From Escherichia ruysiae (GTDB taxonomy: Bacteria; Pseudomonadota; Gammaproteobacteria; Enterobacterales; Enterobacteriaceae): 64,000 nt of DNA. A program made the translations under genes and the position numbers. This document shows, piece after piece, positions 23,110 through 36,978 of this stretch (position 1 is its first letter; each line of letters starts with the position of its first letter). The notes under the pieces were generated by a model that saw only the letters and a list, made by a program, of their open reading frames with translations, made no database searches and was not told the DNA's origin. Location of the stretch: NCBI RefSeq assembly GCF_031323975.1, contig NZ_JAVIWS010000001.1:3472001-3536000 (forward strand). The letters run 5' to 3'.

Positions 23110-23128
23110 TTTTGCGTTTGTCTGCCTC

Positions 23129-23923
23129 TTATTCGTCGTGCGAGATTATCGCCGGGATGGTGTCATCCTTGCGTAGCGTCAGAATTTCGCAGCCGTTATC
23201 AGTCACCACAATAGTATGCTCGTATTGTGCAGACAAGCTGCGATCTTTGGTTTTTACCGTCCAGCCATCTTTCATGGTGCGGATCTCTTTTTTACCCGCG
23301 TTGACCATTGGCTCGATGGTGAAGGTCATCCCCGGTTTCAGCACGACGTTGGTTTCAGGTGAGTCATAGTGCAGCACTTGCGGCTCTTCGTGGAAGCCGC
23401 GACCAATACCGTGTCCGCAATATTCACGAACGACAGAGAAGCCTTCTGCTTCGACAAATTTCTGAATTGCCGCGCCGATTTCGCGCAGATTAATACCTGG
23501 TTTTACCATGCGTAGCGCCAGGTACAGACTTTCCTGCGTCACGCGGCACAGGCGTTCGCCCATGATGGTCGGTTTACCGACGATAAACATTTTCGAGGTG
23601 TCGCCGTGGAAACCATCTTTGATTACGGTGACGTCAATGTTAACGATGTCACCGTCTTTCAGCAGTTTGGCGTCGTCCGGGATACCGTGGCACACCACTT
23701 CATTAATAGAGATGCAAACGGATTTCGGATAACCGTGATAGCCGAGGCAGGCCGAAACCGCGTGTTGTTCATTAACAATATAATCATTACAGATGCGATC
23801 CAGCTCGCCGGTGCTGACGCCCGGTTTAACATAGGGTTCGATCATCTCCAGCACTTCGGCAGCCAGGCGGCCAGCGACGCGCATTTTTTCGATATCTTCA
23901 GGGGTCTTGATTGAGATAGCCAT
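23129..23923 (-). CDS. map: Methionine aminopeptidase
   Basis: Removes the initiator methionine from nascent proteins whose second residue is small; essential. It has 264 residues. The five metal ligands of the pita-bread fold are present: D97 and D108, the histidine in the CGHGIG motif, and glutamates in the TIEPMV and QYEHT motifs. The start is ATG, preceded on the minus strand by a 367-base gap that carries the rpsB leader on the other strand. A terminator and a REP pair separate it from glnD. Confidence 0.98.
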   Translation of the reverse strand: MAISIKTPEDIEKMRVAGRLAAEVLEMIEPYVKPGVSTGELDRICNDYIVNEQHAVSACLGYHGYPKSVCISINEVVCHGIPDDAKLLKDGDIVNIDVTVIKDGFHGDTSKMFIVGKPTIMGERLCRVTQESLYLALRMVKPGINLREIGAAIQKFVEAEGFSVVREYCGHGIGRGFHEEPQVLHYDSPETNVVLKPGMTFTIEPMVNAGKKEIRTMKDGWTVKTKDRSLSAQYEHTIVVTDNGCEILTLRKDDTIPAIISHDE

Positions 23924-24068
23924 TAATTCTGTCCATCAGCGTCGGTGATACCGACAATATATATGTAAGTGCTGTCAATGGTATCACACCCTGTCAAATT
24001 GAGAATCATTCTGAACTTCGCGAAACGTGCCACCGAGGGTTTTCTATAATAGAAAATTCAGCGTCTGA

Positions 24069-25016
<948 letters not shown>

Positions 25017-25030
25017 TAAGGCTTGATAAC

Positions 25031-25156
25031 TCCCCCAAAATAGTTCGAGTTGCAGAAAGGCGGCAAGCTCGATAATTCTTGGGAGCTTACATCAGTAAGT
25101 GACCGGGATGAGCGAGCGAAGACAACGCATCTGCGGCGCGAAATATGAAGGGGGGA
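25031..25156. repeat. ERIC (IRU) element between rpsB and tsf
   Basis: About 126 bases with the ERIC hallmark core GGAGCTTACATCAGTAAGTGA followed by CCGGGATGAGCGA, flanked by GTTGCAGAAAGGCGGCAAG and CAACGCATCTGC. The ends TCCCCC and GGGGGG are inverted. It is a non-coding transcribed palindromic repeat of enterobacteria; folding could affect rpsB-tsf mRNA processing. Confidence 0.85.
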
Positions 25157-25191
25157 GAGCCCTTATAGACCAGGTAGTACACGTTTGGTTA

Positions 25192-25217
25192 GGGGGCCTG
25201 TATATGGCCCCCTTTTT
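25192..25217 (+). terminator. Terminator/attenuator upstream of tsf
   Basis: GGGGGCC (25192-25198) pairs with GGCCCCC (25206-25212), followed by TTTTT. It lies between rpsB and tsf, so it is probably a partial terminator. Confidence 0.75.
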
Positions 25218-25274
25218 CACTTTTATATCTGTGCGGTTTAATTCCGGGCAGATCACATCTCCGAGGATTTTAGA

Positions 25275-26126
25275 ATGGCTGAAATTACCGCATCCCTGGT
25301 AAAAGAGCTGCGTGAGCGTACTGGCGCAGGCATGATGGATTGCAAAAAAGCACTGACTGAAGCTAACGGCGACATCGAGCTGGCAATCGAAAACATGCGT
25401 AAGTCCGGTGCTATCAAAGCAGCGAAAAAAGCAGGCAACGTTGCTGCTGATGGCGTGATCAAAACCAAAATCGACGGCAACTACGGCATCATTCTGGAAG
25501 TTAACTGCCAGACTGACTTCGTAGCAAAAGACGCTGGTTTCCAGGCGTTCGCAGACAAAGTTCTGGACGCAGCTGTTGCTGGCAAAATCACTGACGTTGA
25601 AGTTCTGAAAGCACAGTTCGAAGAAGAACGCGTTGCGCTGGTAGCGAAAATTGGTGAAAACATCAACATTCGCCGCGTTGCTGCGCTGGAAGGCGACGTT
25701 CTGGGTTCTTATCAGCACGGTGCGCGTATCGGCGTTCTGGTTGCTGCTAAAGGCGCTGACGAAGAGCTGGTTAAACACATCGCTATGCACGTTGCTGCAA
25801 GCAAGCCGGAATTCATCAAGCCGGAAGACGTATCTGCTGAAGTGGTAGAGAAAGAATACCAGGTACAGCTGGATATCGCGATGCAGTCTGGTAAGCCGAA
25901 AGAAATCGCAGAGAAAATGGTTGAAGGCCGCATGAAGAAATTCACCGGCGAAGTTTCTCTGACCGGTCAGCCGTTCGTTATGGAACCGGCAAAAACTGTT
26001 GGTCAGCTGCTGAAAGAGCATAACGCTGAAGTGACTGGCTTCATCCGCTTCGAAGTGGGTGAAGGTATCGAGAAAGTTGAGACTGACTTTGCAGCAGAAG
26101 TTGCTGCGATGTCCAAGCAGTCTTAA
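25275..26126 (+). CDS. tsf: Elongation factor Ts
   Basis: Guanine-nucleotide exchange factor for EF-Tu. It has 283 residues. The N-terminal UBA-like domain (residues 1-55) carries the [16 protein letters not shown] signature. The TDFV motif at residues 80-83, which inserts into EF-Tu to expel magnesium and GDP, is intact. ATG follows a GAGGATT ribosome site. Second gene of the rpsB-tsf unit; a strong terminator follows. Confidence 0.98.
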   Translation: MAEITASLVKELRERTGAGMMDCKKALTEANGDIELAIENMRKSGAIKAAKKAGNVAADGVIKTKIDGNYGIILEVNCQTDFVAKDAGFQAFADKVLDAAVAGKITDVEVLKAQFEEERVALVAKIGENINIRRVAALEGDVLGSYQHGARIGVLVAAKGADEELVKHIAMHVAASKPEFIKPEDVSAEVVEKEYQVQLDIAMQSGKPKEIAEKMVEGRMKKFTGEVSLTGQPFVMEPAKTVGQLLKEHNAEVTGFIRFEVGEGIEKVETDFAAEVAAMSKQS

Positions 26127-26137
26127 TTATCGAAAAG

Positions 26138-26163
26138 GAGCCGCCTGAGGGCGGCTTCTTTTT
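26138..26163 (+). terminator. rpsB-tsf terminator
   Basis: AGCCGCC (26139-26145) pairs with GGCGGCT (26150-26156) around a 4-base loop, followed by TCTTTTT. Confidence 0.85.
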
Positions 26164-26272
26164 GCGCCCATCTTGTAAATTCAGCTAACCCTTATGGGGC
26201 TGCGCTGAAAAGCGACGTACAATGTCGCTAGTATTAATTCATTTCAATCGTTGACAGTCTCAGGAAAGAAAC

Positions 26273-26998
26273 ATGGCTACCAATGCAAAACCCGTCTATA
26301 AACGCATTCTGCTTAAGTTGAGTGGCGAAGCTCTGCAGGGCACTGAAGGCTTCGGTATTGATGCAAGCATACTGGATCGCATGGCTCAGGAAATCAAAGA
26401 ACTGGTTGAACTGGGTATTCAGGTTGGTGTGGTGATTGGTGGGGGTAACCTGTTCCGTGGCGCTGGTCTGGCGAAAGCGGGTATGAACCGCGTTGTGGGC
26501 GACCACATGGGGATGCTGGCTACCGTAATGAACGGTCTGGCAATGCGTGATGCACTGCACCGCGCCTATGTGAACGCTCGTCTGATGTCCGCTATTCCAT
26601 TGAATGGCGTATGCGACAGCTACAGCTGGGCAGAAGCTATCAGTCTGTTGCGCAACAACCGTGTGGTGATCCTCTCCGCCGGTACTGGTAATCCATTCTT
26701 TACCACTGACTCCGCAGCTTGTCTGCGTGGTATCGAAATTGAAGCCGATGTGGTGCTGAAAGCAACCAAAGTTGACGGTGTGTTTACCGCTGACCCGGCG
26801 AAAGATCCAACTGCAACTATGTACGAGCAGCTGACCTACAGTGAAGTGCTGGAAAAAGAGCTGAAAGTAATGGATCTGGCGGCCTTTACGCTGGCTCGTG
26901 ACCACAAATTACCGATTCGTGTTTTCAACATGAACAAACCGGGTGCGCTGCGCCGTGTGGTAATGGGTGAAAAAGAAGGGACTTTAATCACGGAATAA
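26273..26998 (+). CDS. pyrH: UMP kinase
   Basis: Phosphorylates UMP to UDP; hexameric and essential, activated by GTP and inhibited by UTP. It also takes part in pyrimidine control of carAB in E. coli. It has 241 residues of the amino-acid-kinase fold: LKLSGEAL near residue 15, the [10 protein letters not shown] loop, [11 protein letters not shown] in the nucleotide site, and DGVFTADP. It has its own upstream region after the tsf terminator and starts with ATG. Confidence 0.98.
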   Translation: MATNAKPVYKRILLKLSGEALQGTEGFGIDASILDRMAQEIKELVELGIQVGVVIGGGNLFRGAGLAKAGMNRVVGDHMGMLATVMNGLAMRDALHRAYVNARLMSAIPLNGVCDSYSWAEAISLLRNNRVVILSAGTGNPFFTTDSAACLRGIEIEADVVLKATKVDGVFTADPAKDPTATMYEQLTYSEVLEKELKVMDLAAFTLARDHKLPIRVFNMNKPGALRRVVMGEKEGTLITE

Positions 26999-27053
26999 TT
27001 CCCGTGATGGATAAATAAGGGTAAGATTCCGCATAAGTATCGCGGGGGCGTAA

Positions 27054-27191
27054 GTCTGGTTATAAGGCGTTATTGTTGCAGGCAGTTTGGTCACGGCCAG
27101 CGCGCAGCAACCGGAGCGTACATAAGTACGTGAGGATAGTGAGCACTGCCCGGGGTCAAAATGGCAAATAAAATAGCCTAATAATCCAGAC
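27054..27191. repeat. ERIC-like palindromic repeat between pyrH and frr
   Basis: A 138-base unit bounded by inverted ends: GTCTGGTTATAAGGC at 27054-27068 and GCCTAATAATCCAGAC at 27176-27191. Its core GGAGCGTACATAAGTACGTGA plus GGATAGTGAGC follows the ERIC core pattern with substitutions, so it looks like a divergent ERIC relative. No ORF uses it. Confidence 0.65.
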
Positions 27192-27289
27192 GATTACCCG
27201 TAATATGTTTAATCAGGGCTATACTTAGCACACTTCCACTGTGTGTGACTGTCTGGTCTGACTGAGACAAGTTTTCAAGGATTCGTAAC

Positions 27290-27847
27290 GTGATTAGCGA
27301 TATCAGAAAAGATGCTGAAGTACGCATGGACAAATGCGTCGAAGCGTTCAAAACCCAAATCAGCAAAATACGCACGGGTCGTGCTTCTCCCAGCCTGCTG
27401 GATGGCATTGTCGTGGAATATTACGGCACGCCGACGCCGCTGCGTCAGCTGGCAAGCGTAACGGTAGAAGATTCCCGCACTCTGAAAATCAACGTGTTTG
27501 ATCGTTCAATGTCTCCGGCCGTTGAAAAAGCGATTATGGCGTCCGATCTCGGCCTGAACCCGAACTCTGCAGGTAGCGACATCCGCGTTCCGCTGCCGCC
27601 GCTGACGGAAGAACGTCGTAAAGATCTGACTAAAATCGTTCGTGGTGAAGCTGAACAGGCGCGTGTTGCAGTACGTAACGTGCGTCGTGATGCGAACGAC
27701 AAAGTGAAAGCACTGTTGAAAGATAAAGAGATCAGCGAAGACGACGATCGCCGTTCTCAGGACGATGTACAGAAACTGACTGATGCTGCAATCAAGAAAA
27801 TTGAAGCGGCGCTGGCAGACAAAGAAGCAGAACTGATGCAGTTCTGA
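27290..27847 (+). CDS. frr: Ribosome recycling factor
   Basis: With EF-G it splits the post-termination ribosome; essential. It has 185 residues and the two-domain shape of the family: a three-helix bundle formed by the termini ([15 protein letters not shown]; the [17 protein letters not shown] stretch) and a small beta domain at about residues 30-105. The RTGRASP motif and the [10 protein letters not shown] stretch near the tip are present. The start is GTG (27290), giving the family N-terminus [10 protein letters not shown]. Confidence 0.98.
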
Positions 27848-27862
27848 TTTCTTGAACGACAA

Positions 27863-27907
27863 AAAACGCCGCTCAGTAGATCCTTGCGGATCGGCTGGCG
27901 GCGTTTT
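27863..27907 (+). terminator. frr terminator
   Basis: AAAACGCCGC (27863-27872) pairs with GCGGCGTTTT (27898-27907); an inner GATCC...GGATC helix fills part of the loop. The stem itself supplies the T-tract. Confidence 0.8.
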
Positions 27908-27939
27908 GCTTTTTATTCTGTCTCAACTCTGGATGTTTC

Positions 27940-29136
27940 ATGAAGCAACTCACCATTCTGGGCTCGACCGGCTCGATTGGTTGCAGCACGCTGGACGTGG
28001 TGCGCCATAATCCCGAACACTTCCGCGTAGTTGCGCTGGTGGCAGGCAAAAATGTCACTCGCATGGTAGAACAGTGCCTGGAATTCTCTCCCCGCTATGC
28101 CGTAATGGACGATGAAGCGAGTGCGAAACTTCTTAAAACGACGCTACAACAACAGGGTAGTTGCACTGAAGTCTTAAGCGGTCAGCAGGCTGCCTGCGAT
28201 ATGGCGGCGCTTGAAGATGTTGATCAGGTGATGGCGGCGATTGTCGGTGCTGCAGGCCTGTTACCTACGCTTGCTGCTATCCGCGCGGGTAAAACCATAC
28301 TGCTGGCCAACAAAGAATCACTGGTCACCTGTGGACGTCTGTTTATGGACGCCGTAAAGCAGAGTAAAGCGCAGTTATTACCGGTCGATAGCGAACATAA
28401 CGCCATTTTTCAGAGTTTACCGCAACCTATCCAGCACAATCTGGGATACGCTGACCTTGAGCAAAATGGCGTGGTGTCCATTTTACTTACCGGGTCTGGT
28501 GGCCCTTTCCGTGAGACGCCATTGCACGATTTGGCAACAATGACGCCCGATCAAGCCTGCCGTCATCCGAACTGGTCGATGGGACGTAAAATTTCTGTCG
28601 ATTCGGCTACCATGATGAACAAAGGTCTGGAATACATTGAAGCGCGTTGGTTGTTTAACGCCAGTGCCAGCCAGATGGAAGTGCTGATTCACCCGCAGTC
28701 AGTGATTCACTCAATGGTGCGTTATCAGGACGGCAGCGTTCTGGCGCAACTGGGAGAACCTGATATGCGTACGCCAATTGCCCACACCATGGCATGGCCG
28801 AATCGCGTGAACTCTGGTGTGAAGGCGCTCGACTTTTGCAAACTGAGTGCTTTGACATTTGCCGCACCGGATTATGATCGCTATCCATGCCTGAAACTGG
28901 CGATGGATGCTTTCGAACAAGGCCAGGCTGCGACGACTGCATTGAATGCCGCAAACGAAATCACCGTTGCTGCGTTTCTTGCGCAACAAATCCGCTTTAC
29001 GGATATCGCCGCATTGAATTTATCCGTTCTGGAAAAAATGGATATGCGCGAACCACAATGCGTGGACGATGTGTTGTCTGTCGATGCCTGTGCGCGTGAC
29101 GTCGCCAGAAAAGAGGTGATGCGTCTCGCAAGCTGA
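27940..29136 (+). CDS. dxr: 1-deoxy-D-xylulose 5-phosphate reductoisomerase
   Basis: Converts DXP to 2-C-methyl-D-erythritol 4-phosphate with NADPH, the committed step of the non-mevalonate isoprenoid pathway; the target of fosmidomycin. It has 398 residues. The NADPH motif GSTGSIG is at residues 8-14, the metal-binding [11 protein letters not shown] stretch carries the catalytic D and E, and the flexible loop has the [18 protein letters not shown] region. ispU, also isoprenoid, follows after a terminator. Confidence 0.98.
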   Translation: MKQLTILGSTGSIGCSTLDVVRHNPEHFRVVALVAGKNVTRMVEQCLEFSPRYAVMDDEASAKLLKTTLQQQGSCTEVLSGQQAACDMAALEDVDQVMAAIVGAAGLLPTLAAIRAGKTILLANKESLVTCGRLFMDAVKQSKAQLLPVDSEHNAIFQSLPQPIQHNLGYADLEQNGVVSILLTGSGGPFRETPLHDLATMTPDQACRHPNWSMGRKISVDSATMMNKGLEYIEARWLFNASASQMEVLIHPQSVIHSMVRYQDGSVLAQLGEPDMRTPIAHTMAWPNRVNSGVKALDFCKLSALTFAAPDYDRYPCLKLAMDAFEQGQAATTALNAANEITVAAFLAQQIRFTDIAALNLSVLEKMDMREPQCVDDVLSVDACARDVARKEVMRLAS

Positions 29137-29240
29137 GGATAATCCGGCTACAGAGAGTCGTGCTATTTGTTAGCGTAGGGCTTCAGTGATATAGTCTGCG
29201 CCATCTGATCGTAAGTAGTTGGCTTTCTAAGATCAGGTAT

Positions 29241-29267
29241 GCCGTGGTTTTACACGGCTTTTTTTTG
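29241..29267 (+). terminator. dxr terminator
   Basis: GCCGTG (29241-29246) pairs with CACGGC (29253-29258), followed by nine T residues. Confidence 0.85.
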
Positions 29268-29321
29268 TATAGGCTTCAGTATTCCTGAGTACCGTAAACC
29301 CTGTCAGGGAATAAGAAACGC

Positions 29322-30083
29322 GTGATGTTGTCTGCTACTCAACCACTTAGCGAAAAATTGCCAGTTCATGGCTGTCGCCATGTCGCGATCATTATGGATG
29401 GCAACGGGCGCTGGGCAAAAAAGCAAGGGAAGATTCGTGCCTTTGGGCATAAAGCCGGGGCAAAATCCGTCCGCCGGGCTGTCTCTTTTGCGGCCAACAA
29501 CGGTATTGAGGCGTTAACGCTGTATGCCTTTAGTAGTGAAAACTGGAACCGACCAGCGCAGGAAGTCAGTGCGTTAATGGAACTGTTTGTGTGGGCGCTT
29601 GATAGCGAAGTAAAAAGCCTGCACCGACATAATGTGCGTCTGCGTATTATTGGCGATACCAGTCGTTTTAACTCGCGTTTGCAAGAACGTATTCGTAAAT
29701 CTGAAGCGTTAACTGCCGGGAATACCGGTCTGACGTTGAATATTGCGGCGAACTACGGTGGACGTTGGGATATAGTCCAGGGTGTCAGGCAACTGGCTGA
29801 AAAGGTGCAGCAAGGAAACCTGCAACCAGATCAGATAGATGAAGAGATGCTAAACCAGCATGTCTGTATGCATGAACTGGCCCCTGTAGATTTAGTAATT
29901 AGGACTGGGGGGGAGCATCGCATTAGTAACTTTTTGCTTTGGCAAATTGCCTATGCCGAACTTTACTTTACAGATGTTCTCTGGCCCGATTTCGATGAAC
30001 AAGACTTTGAAGGGGCACTAAATGCCTTTGCTAATCGAGAGCGTCGTTTCGGCGGCACCGAGCCCGGTGATGAAACAGCCTGA
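29322..30083 (+). CDS. ispU: Undecaprenyl diphosphate synthase
   Basis: Cis-prenyltransferase (also uppS) that extends farnesyl diphosphate to the C55 carrier used for peptidoglycan, O-antigen and other glycans. It has 253 residues. The catalytic D26 lies in IIMDGNGRWAKK, followed by the SSENWNRP motif and the C-terminal RTGGEHRISNF isopentenyl-diphosphate site. The start is GTG followed by ATG, as in K-12. It leads the ispU-cdsA-rseP-bamA run, with cdsA 12 bases downstream. Confidence 0.98.
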   Translation: MMLSATQPLSEKLPVHGCRHVAIIMDGNGRWAKKQGKIRAFGHKAGAKSVRRAVSFAANNGIEALTLYAFSSENWNRPAQEVSALMELFVWALDSEVKSLHRHNVRLRIIGDTSRFNSRLQERIRKSEALTAGNTGLTLNIAANYGGRWDIVQGVRQLAEKVQQGNLQPDQIDEEMLNQHVCMHELAPVDLVIRTGGEHRISNFLLWQIAYAELYFTDVLWPDFDEQDFEGALNAFANRERRFGGTEPGDETA

Positions 30084-30095
30084 TGGGGGTCGCTT

Positions 30096-30953
30096 TTGCT
30101 GAAGTATCGCCTGATATCTGCTTTTGTTTTAATACCTGTCGTCATCGCGGCGCTGTTTTTATTGCCGCCGGTAGGGTTCGCTATTGTTACGCTGGTAGTC
30201 TGTATGCTGGCAGCGTGGGAATGGGGACAGCTTAGCGGTTTTACCTCTCGCTCGCAGCGGGTATGGCTGGCGGTGCTGTGCGGGTTATTGTTGGCGCTGA
30301 TGCTTTTTCTGTTGCCGGAATATCACCGAAATATCCATCAACCACTGGTTGAGGTCTCACTTTGGGCTTCGCTTGGCTGGTGGGTTGCCGCGCTATTGCT
30401 GGTGTTATTCTATCCCGGTTCCGCGACAATATGGCGTAACTCCAGAACATTGCGCATTATCTTTGGCGTGCTAACCATTGTTCCCTTCTTTTGGGGCATG
30501 TTGGCGTTACGGGCCTGGCACTATGACGAGAATCATTACAGTGGCGCGATATGGTTGCTCTATGTCATGATCCTGGTCTGGGGCGCTGACTCTGGCGCAT
30601 ATATGTTTGGCAAATTGTTTGGCAAACATAAGCTGGCACCGAAGGTTTCTCCAGGTAAAACCTGGCAAGGCTTTATTGGCGGACTCGCGACCGCAGCGGT
30701 AATCTCATGGGGTTATGGCATGTGGGCGAATCTGGACGTTGCACCCGTCACCTTACTCATTTGCTCTATTGTCGCAGCGTTAGCTTCAGTGCTCGGCGAT
30801 CTGACCGAGAGCATGTTTAAGCGTGAAGCAGGAATTAAGGACAGCGGTCATTTAATTCCAGGACATGGCGGTATTTTGGATCGTATTGATAGCCTGACGG
30901 CTGCTGTACCGGTCTTTGCTTGCCTGCTGTTGCTGGTATTCAGGACGCTTTAA
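30096..30953 (+). CDS. cdsA: Phosphatidate cytidylyltransferase
   Basis: Inner-membrane enzyme that makes CDP-diacylglycerol from phosphatidate and CTP, the branch point for all phospholipids. From a TTG start it has 285 residues, the full-length form [10 protein letters not shown]; a shorter version from an internal ATG would lose the first membrane helices. The CDS signature near the C-terminus is complete: [15 protein letters not shown], then [11 protein letters not shown]. Several hydrophobic helices precede it. rseP starts 11 bases later. Confidence 0.97.
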   Translation: MLKYRLISAFVLIPVVIAALFLLPPVGFAIVTLVVCMLAAWEWGQLSGFTSRSQRVWLAVLCGLLLALMLFLLPEYHRNIHQPLVEVSLWASLGWWVAALLLVLFYPGSATIWRNSRTLRIIFGVLTIVPFFWGMLALRAWHYDENHYSGAIWLLYVMILVWGADSGAYMFGKLFGKHKLAPKVSPGKTWQGFIGGLATAAVISWGYGMWANLDVAPVTLLICSIVAALASVLGDLTESMFKREAGIKDSGHLIPGHGGILDRIDSLTAAVPVFACLLLLVFRTL

Positions 30954-30964
30954 CGGAAGGTATT

Positions 30965-32317
30965 ATGCTGAGTTTTCTCTGGGATTTGGCTTCGTTCATC
31001 GTTGCATTGGGTGTACTCATCACCGTGCATGAATTTGGTCATTTCTGGGTTGCCCGGCGTTGCGGTGTTCGCGTTGAGCGTTTCTCTATAGGTTTTGGTA
31101 AGGCGCTCTGGCGCCGAACTGATAAGCTAGGCACCGAATATGTCATCGCCCTGATCCCTTTGGGCGGTTATGTCAAAATGCTGGATGAGCGTGCTGAACC
31201 GGTTGTTCCGGAGCTTCGCCACCATGCCTTCAATAATAAATCTGTTGGCCAACGTGCGGCGATCATTGCCGCAGGTCCGGTTGCAAACTTCATTTTTGCT
31301 ATCTTTGCTTACTGGCTGGTTTTTATCATCGGTGTGCCTGGTGTACGTCCGGTGGTTGGCGAAATAGCAGCCAATTCGATAGCTGCGCAAGCACAAATTG
31401 CACCAGGAACGGAACTAAAAGCCGTAGATGGTATCGAAACGCCTGATTGGGATGCCGTGCGTTTGCAGTTGGTCGATAAAATTGGCGATGAAAGCACCAC
31501 CATTACGGTAGCGCCATTTGGCAGCGACCAACGGCGGGATGTAAAGCTCGATTTACGTCAGTGGGCGTTTGAGCCTGATAAAGAAGATCCAGTATCTTCT
31601 TTGGGGATTCGTCCCCGTGGGCCGCAAATTGAACCAGTAGTGGAAAATGTGCAGCCAAACTCGGCGGCAAACAAGGCGGGTTTGCAAGCAGGCGACAGGA
31701 TCGTTAAAGTCGATGGTCAGCCATTAACGCAATGGGTGACCTTTGTGTTGCTTGTCCGGGATAATCCGGGTAAATCCTTAGCGTTGGAAATCGAAAGGCA
31801 GGGGAGTCCCTTGTCTTTGACATTAATCCCGGAGAGTAAACCGGGTAATGGTAAGGCGATTGGTTTTGTCGGTATTGAGCCGAAAGTCATTCCTCTGCCA
31901 GATGAGTATAAAGTTGTACGCCAGTATGGGCCGTTCAACGCCATCGTCGAAGCCACGGACAAAACGTGGCAGTTGATGAAGCTGACGGTCAGTATGCTGG
32001 GAAAATTGATCACCGGTGATGTGAAACTGAACAACCTCAGTGGGCCGATCTCTATCGCCAAGGGGGCTGGGATGACAGCGGAACTCGGGGTTGTTTATTA
32101 TCTACCGTTTCTTGCGCTTATTAGCGTGAACTTAGGGATAATTAACCTGTTTCCGTTGCCCGTACTTGACGGGGGGCATCTGCTGTTCCTTGCGATCGAA
32201 AAGATCAAGGGCGGACCGGTATCCGAGCGGGTTCAAGACTTTTGTTATCGCATTGGCTCGATTCTGCTGGTGCTGTTAATGGGGCTTGCACTTTTCAATG
32301 ATTTCTCTCGGTTATGA
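30965..32317 (+). CDS. rseP: Site-2 intramembrane protease RseP
   Basis: Zinc metalloprotease that cuts RseA inside the membrane after DegS, releasing sigma-E; it also clears signal-peptide remnants. It has 450 residues from the ATG at 30965; an upstream in-frame start would overlap cdsA. The metal site is HEFGH (H22, E23, H26) in the first helix plus the aspartate of [10 protein letters not shown] near residue 402. Two PDZ domains lie between, at about residues 115-310. bamA follows, and both belong to the envelope-stress network that acts on degP and bamA. Confidence 0.98.
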   Translation: MLSFLWDLASFIVALGVLITVHEFGHFWVARRCGVRVERFSIGFGKALWRRTDKLGTEYVIALIPLGGYVKMLDERAEPVVPELRHHAFNNKSVGQRAAIIAAGPVANFIFAIFAYWLVFIIGVPGVRPVVGEIAANSIAAQAQIAPGTELKAVDGIETPDWDAVRLQLVDKIGDESTTITVAPFGSDQRRDVKLDLRQWAFEPDKEDPVSSLGIRPRGPQIEPVVENVQPNSAANKAGLQAGDRIVKVDGQPLTQWVTFVLLVRDNPGKSLALEIERQGSPLSLTLIPESKPGNGKAIGFVGIEPKVIPLPDEYKVVRQYGPFNAIVEATDKTWQLMKLTVSMLGKLITGDVKLNNLSGPISIAKGAGMTAELGVVYYLPFLALISVNLGIINLFPLPVLDGGHLLFLAIEKIKGGPVSERVQDFCYRIGSILLVLLMGLALFNDFSRL

Positions 32318-32328
32318 GAGTTAGTTAG

Positions 32329-34779
<2,451 letters not shown>

Positions 34780-34824
34780 GTGTTCTCCACAAAGGAATGT
34801 AGTGGTAGTGTAGCGATGACTTTA

Positions 34825-34877
34825 GGCGATCAATATAAGATCGCCGGGCCACGCAAAGAACTGCACCCTCCGGTGCA
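34825..34877 (+). other. Two small hairpins in the bamA-skp gap
   Basis: GGCGATC/GATCGCC (34825-34845, 7-base loop) and TGCACC/GGTGCA (34862-34877, 4-base loop) lie in the 121 bases between bamA and skp. Neither has a T-tract, so they are more likely RNA-processing or stability elements than terminators. Confidence 0.45.
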
Positions 34878-34900
34878 AATGGGATGGTAAGGAGTTTATT

Positions 34901-35386
34901 GTGAAAAAGTGGTTATTAGCTGCAGGTCTCGGTTTAGCACTGGCAACTTCTGCTCAGGCGGCTGACAAAATTGCAATCGTCAATATGGGCAGCCTGTTCC
35001 AGCAGGTAGCACAGAAAACCGGTGTTTCTAACACGCTGGAAAATGAGTTCAAAGGCCGTGCCAGCGAACTGCAGCGTATGGAAACCGATCTGCAAGCTAA
35101 AATGAAAAAGCTGCAGTCTATGAAAGCCGGTAGTGATCGTACTAAGCTGGAAAAAGACGTGATGGCTCAGCGCCAGACTTTTGCTCAGAAAGCGCAGGCT
35201 TTTGAGCAGGATCGCGCACGTCGTTCCAACGAAGAACGCGGCAAACTGGTTACTCGTATCCAGACTGCTGTGAAATCCGTTGCCAACAGCCAGGATATCG
35301 ACCTGGTTGTTGATGCAAACGCCGTTGCTTACAACAGCAGCGATGTAAAAGACATCACTGCCGACGTACTGAAACAGGTTAAATAA
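34901..35386 (+). CDS. skp: Periplasmic chaperone Skp
   Basis: Trimeric jellyfish-shaped chaperone that holds unfolded outer-membrane proteins on their way to BamA. It has 161 residues: signal peptide 1-20 (ending AQA), a small beta core, and two long charged helices (about residues 45-130) that form the tentacles. The start is GTG after AAGGAG. It is followed by lpxD after only three bases. Confidence 0.98.
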   Translation: MKKWLLAAGLGLALATSAQAADKIAIVNMGSLFQQVAQKTGVSNTLENEFKGRASELQRMETDLQAKMKKLQSMKAGSDRTKLEKDVMAQRQTFAQKAQAFEQDRARRSNEERGKLVTRIQTAVKSVANSQDIDLVVDANAVAYNSSDVKDITADVLKQVK

Positions 35387-35389
35387 GTA

Positions 35390-36415
35390 ATGCCTTCAAT
35401 TCGACTGGCTGATTTAGCGCAGCAGTTGGATGCAGAACTACACGGTGATGGCGATATCGTCATCACCGGCGTTGCGTCCATGCAATCTGCACAAACAGGT
35501 CACATCACGTTCATGGTTAACCCAAAATACCGTGAGCATTTAGGCTTGTGCCAGGCGTCTGCGGTTGTCATGACCCAGGACGATCTTCCTTTCGCGAAAA
35601 GTGCCGCGCTGGTAGTGAAGAATCCCTACCTGACTTACGCGCGCATGGCGCAAATTTTAGATACCACGCCACAGCCCGCGCAGAACATTGCACCCAGTGC
35701 AGTGATCGATGCAACGGCGAAGCTGGGTAACAACGTCTCAATTGGTGCTAACGCGGTGATTGAGTCCGGCGTTGAGCTGGGCGATAACGTGATTATCGGT
35801 GCCGGTTGCTTCGTTGGTAAAAATAGCAAAATCGGCGCAGGTTCGCGCCTTTGGGCGAACGTAACCATTTACCACGAGATCCAGATCGGTCAGAATTGCC
35901 TGATTCAATCCGGAACGGTGGTAGGTGCGGACGGCTTTGGCTATGCCAACGATCGTGGTAACTGGGTGAAGATCCCTCAGATTGGTCGCGTGATTATTGG
36001 CGATCGCGTGGAGATCGGCGCCTGTACTACCATCGATCGCGGTGCGCTGGATGACACCATTATCGGCAATGGCGTGATCATTGATAACCAGTGCCAGATT
36101 GCACATAACGTCGTGATTGGCGACAATACGGCGGTTGCCGGTGGCGTCATTATGGCGGGCAGCCTGAAAATTGGTCGTTACTGCATGATCGGCGGTGCCA
36201 GCGTAATCAACGGGCATATGGAAATATGCGATAAAGTGACGGTTACGGGCATGGGGATGGTGATGCGTCCCATCACTGAACCTGGCGTCTATTCCTCAGG
36301 CATTCCGCTGCAACCCAACAAAGTCTGGCGCAAAACCGCTGCACTGGTGATGAACATTGATGATATGAGCAAGCGTCTGAAATCGCTTGAGCGCAAGGTT
36401 AATCAACAAGACTAA
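35390..36415 (+). CDS. lpxD: UDP-3-O-(3-hydroxymyristoyl)glucosamine N-acyltransferase
   Basis: Third step of lipid A synthesis: adds a second 3-hydroxymyristate from acyl-ACP. It has 341 residues. An N-terminal uridine-binding domain (about 1-100) precedes hexapeptide repeats of the left-handed beta helix ([20 protein letters not shown]), with catalytic H239 in CQIAHN. The C-terminal helices end in [10 protein letters not shown]. The start ATG lies three bases after the skp stop. Confidence 0.98.
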
Positions 36416-36442
36416 CGTTCCATCTTTTGTTCGCCAAACTTT

Positions 36443-36478
36443 ACGGCCTGTCTCATTCTTACGATTGCGGCAGGCCGT
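36443..36478 (+). terminator. Hairpin between lpxD and fabZ
   Basis: ACGGCCTG (36443-36450) pairs with CAGGCCGT (36471-36478) around a 20-base loop, followed by GTTATTATTGTCGTTT. It may attenuate read-through into fabZ. Confidence 0.5.
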
Positions 36479-36519
36479 GTTATTATTGTCGTTTCTTATA
36501 TTTTGACAGGAAGAGTATC

Positions 36520-36975
36520 TTGACTACTAACACTCATACTCTGCAGATTGAAGAGATTTTAGAACTTCTGCCGCACCGTTTCCCGTTCTTATTGGTGGAT
36601 CGCGTGCTGGATTTTGAAGAAGGTCGTTTTCTGCGCGCAGTAAAAAATGTCTCTGTCAATGAGCCATTCTTCCAGGGCCATTTCCCTGGAAAACCGATTT
36701 TCCCGGGTGTGCTGATTCTGGAAGCAATGGCACAGGCAACAGGTATTCTGGCGTTTAAAAGCGTAGGAAAACTGGAACCGGGTGAGCTGTACTACTTCGC
36801 TGGTATTGACGAAGCGCGCTTTAAGCGCCCGGTCGTGCCAGGTGATCAAATGATCATGGAAGTCACTTTCGAAAAAACGCGCCGTGGCCTGACCCGCTTT
36901 AAAGGGGTTGCTCTGGTCGACGGTAAAGTAGTTTGCGAAGCAACGATGATGTGTGCTCGTAGCCGGGAGGCCTGA
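36520..36975 (+). CDS. fabZ: 3-hydroxyacyl-ACP dehydratase FabZ
   Basis: Dehydrates 3-hydroxyacyl-ACP in fatty-acid elongation and competes with LpxA for 3-hydroxymyristoyl-ACP, setting the phospholipid/lipid A balance. From the TTG start at 36520 (GGAAGAG upstream) it has 151 residues starting MTTNTHTLQ; the open frame upstream is not conserved. The hot-dog active site H54 (FFQGHFPG) and E68 (LILEAMAQ) are present. lpxA begins three bases later. Confidence 0.97.
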
Positions 36976-36978
36976 TAC

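Noticed and set aside
25092..26021. 309-residue minus-strand frame across tsf
   Set aside because: It is an antisense shadow of a highly biased gene; F/N/R-rich composition and no start context.
30920..30964. Upstream start for RseP
   Set aside because: It overlaps the cdsA end and adds residues before the first membrane helix; the ATG at 30965 gives the known family start.
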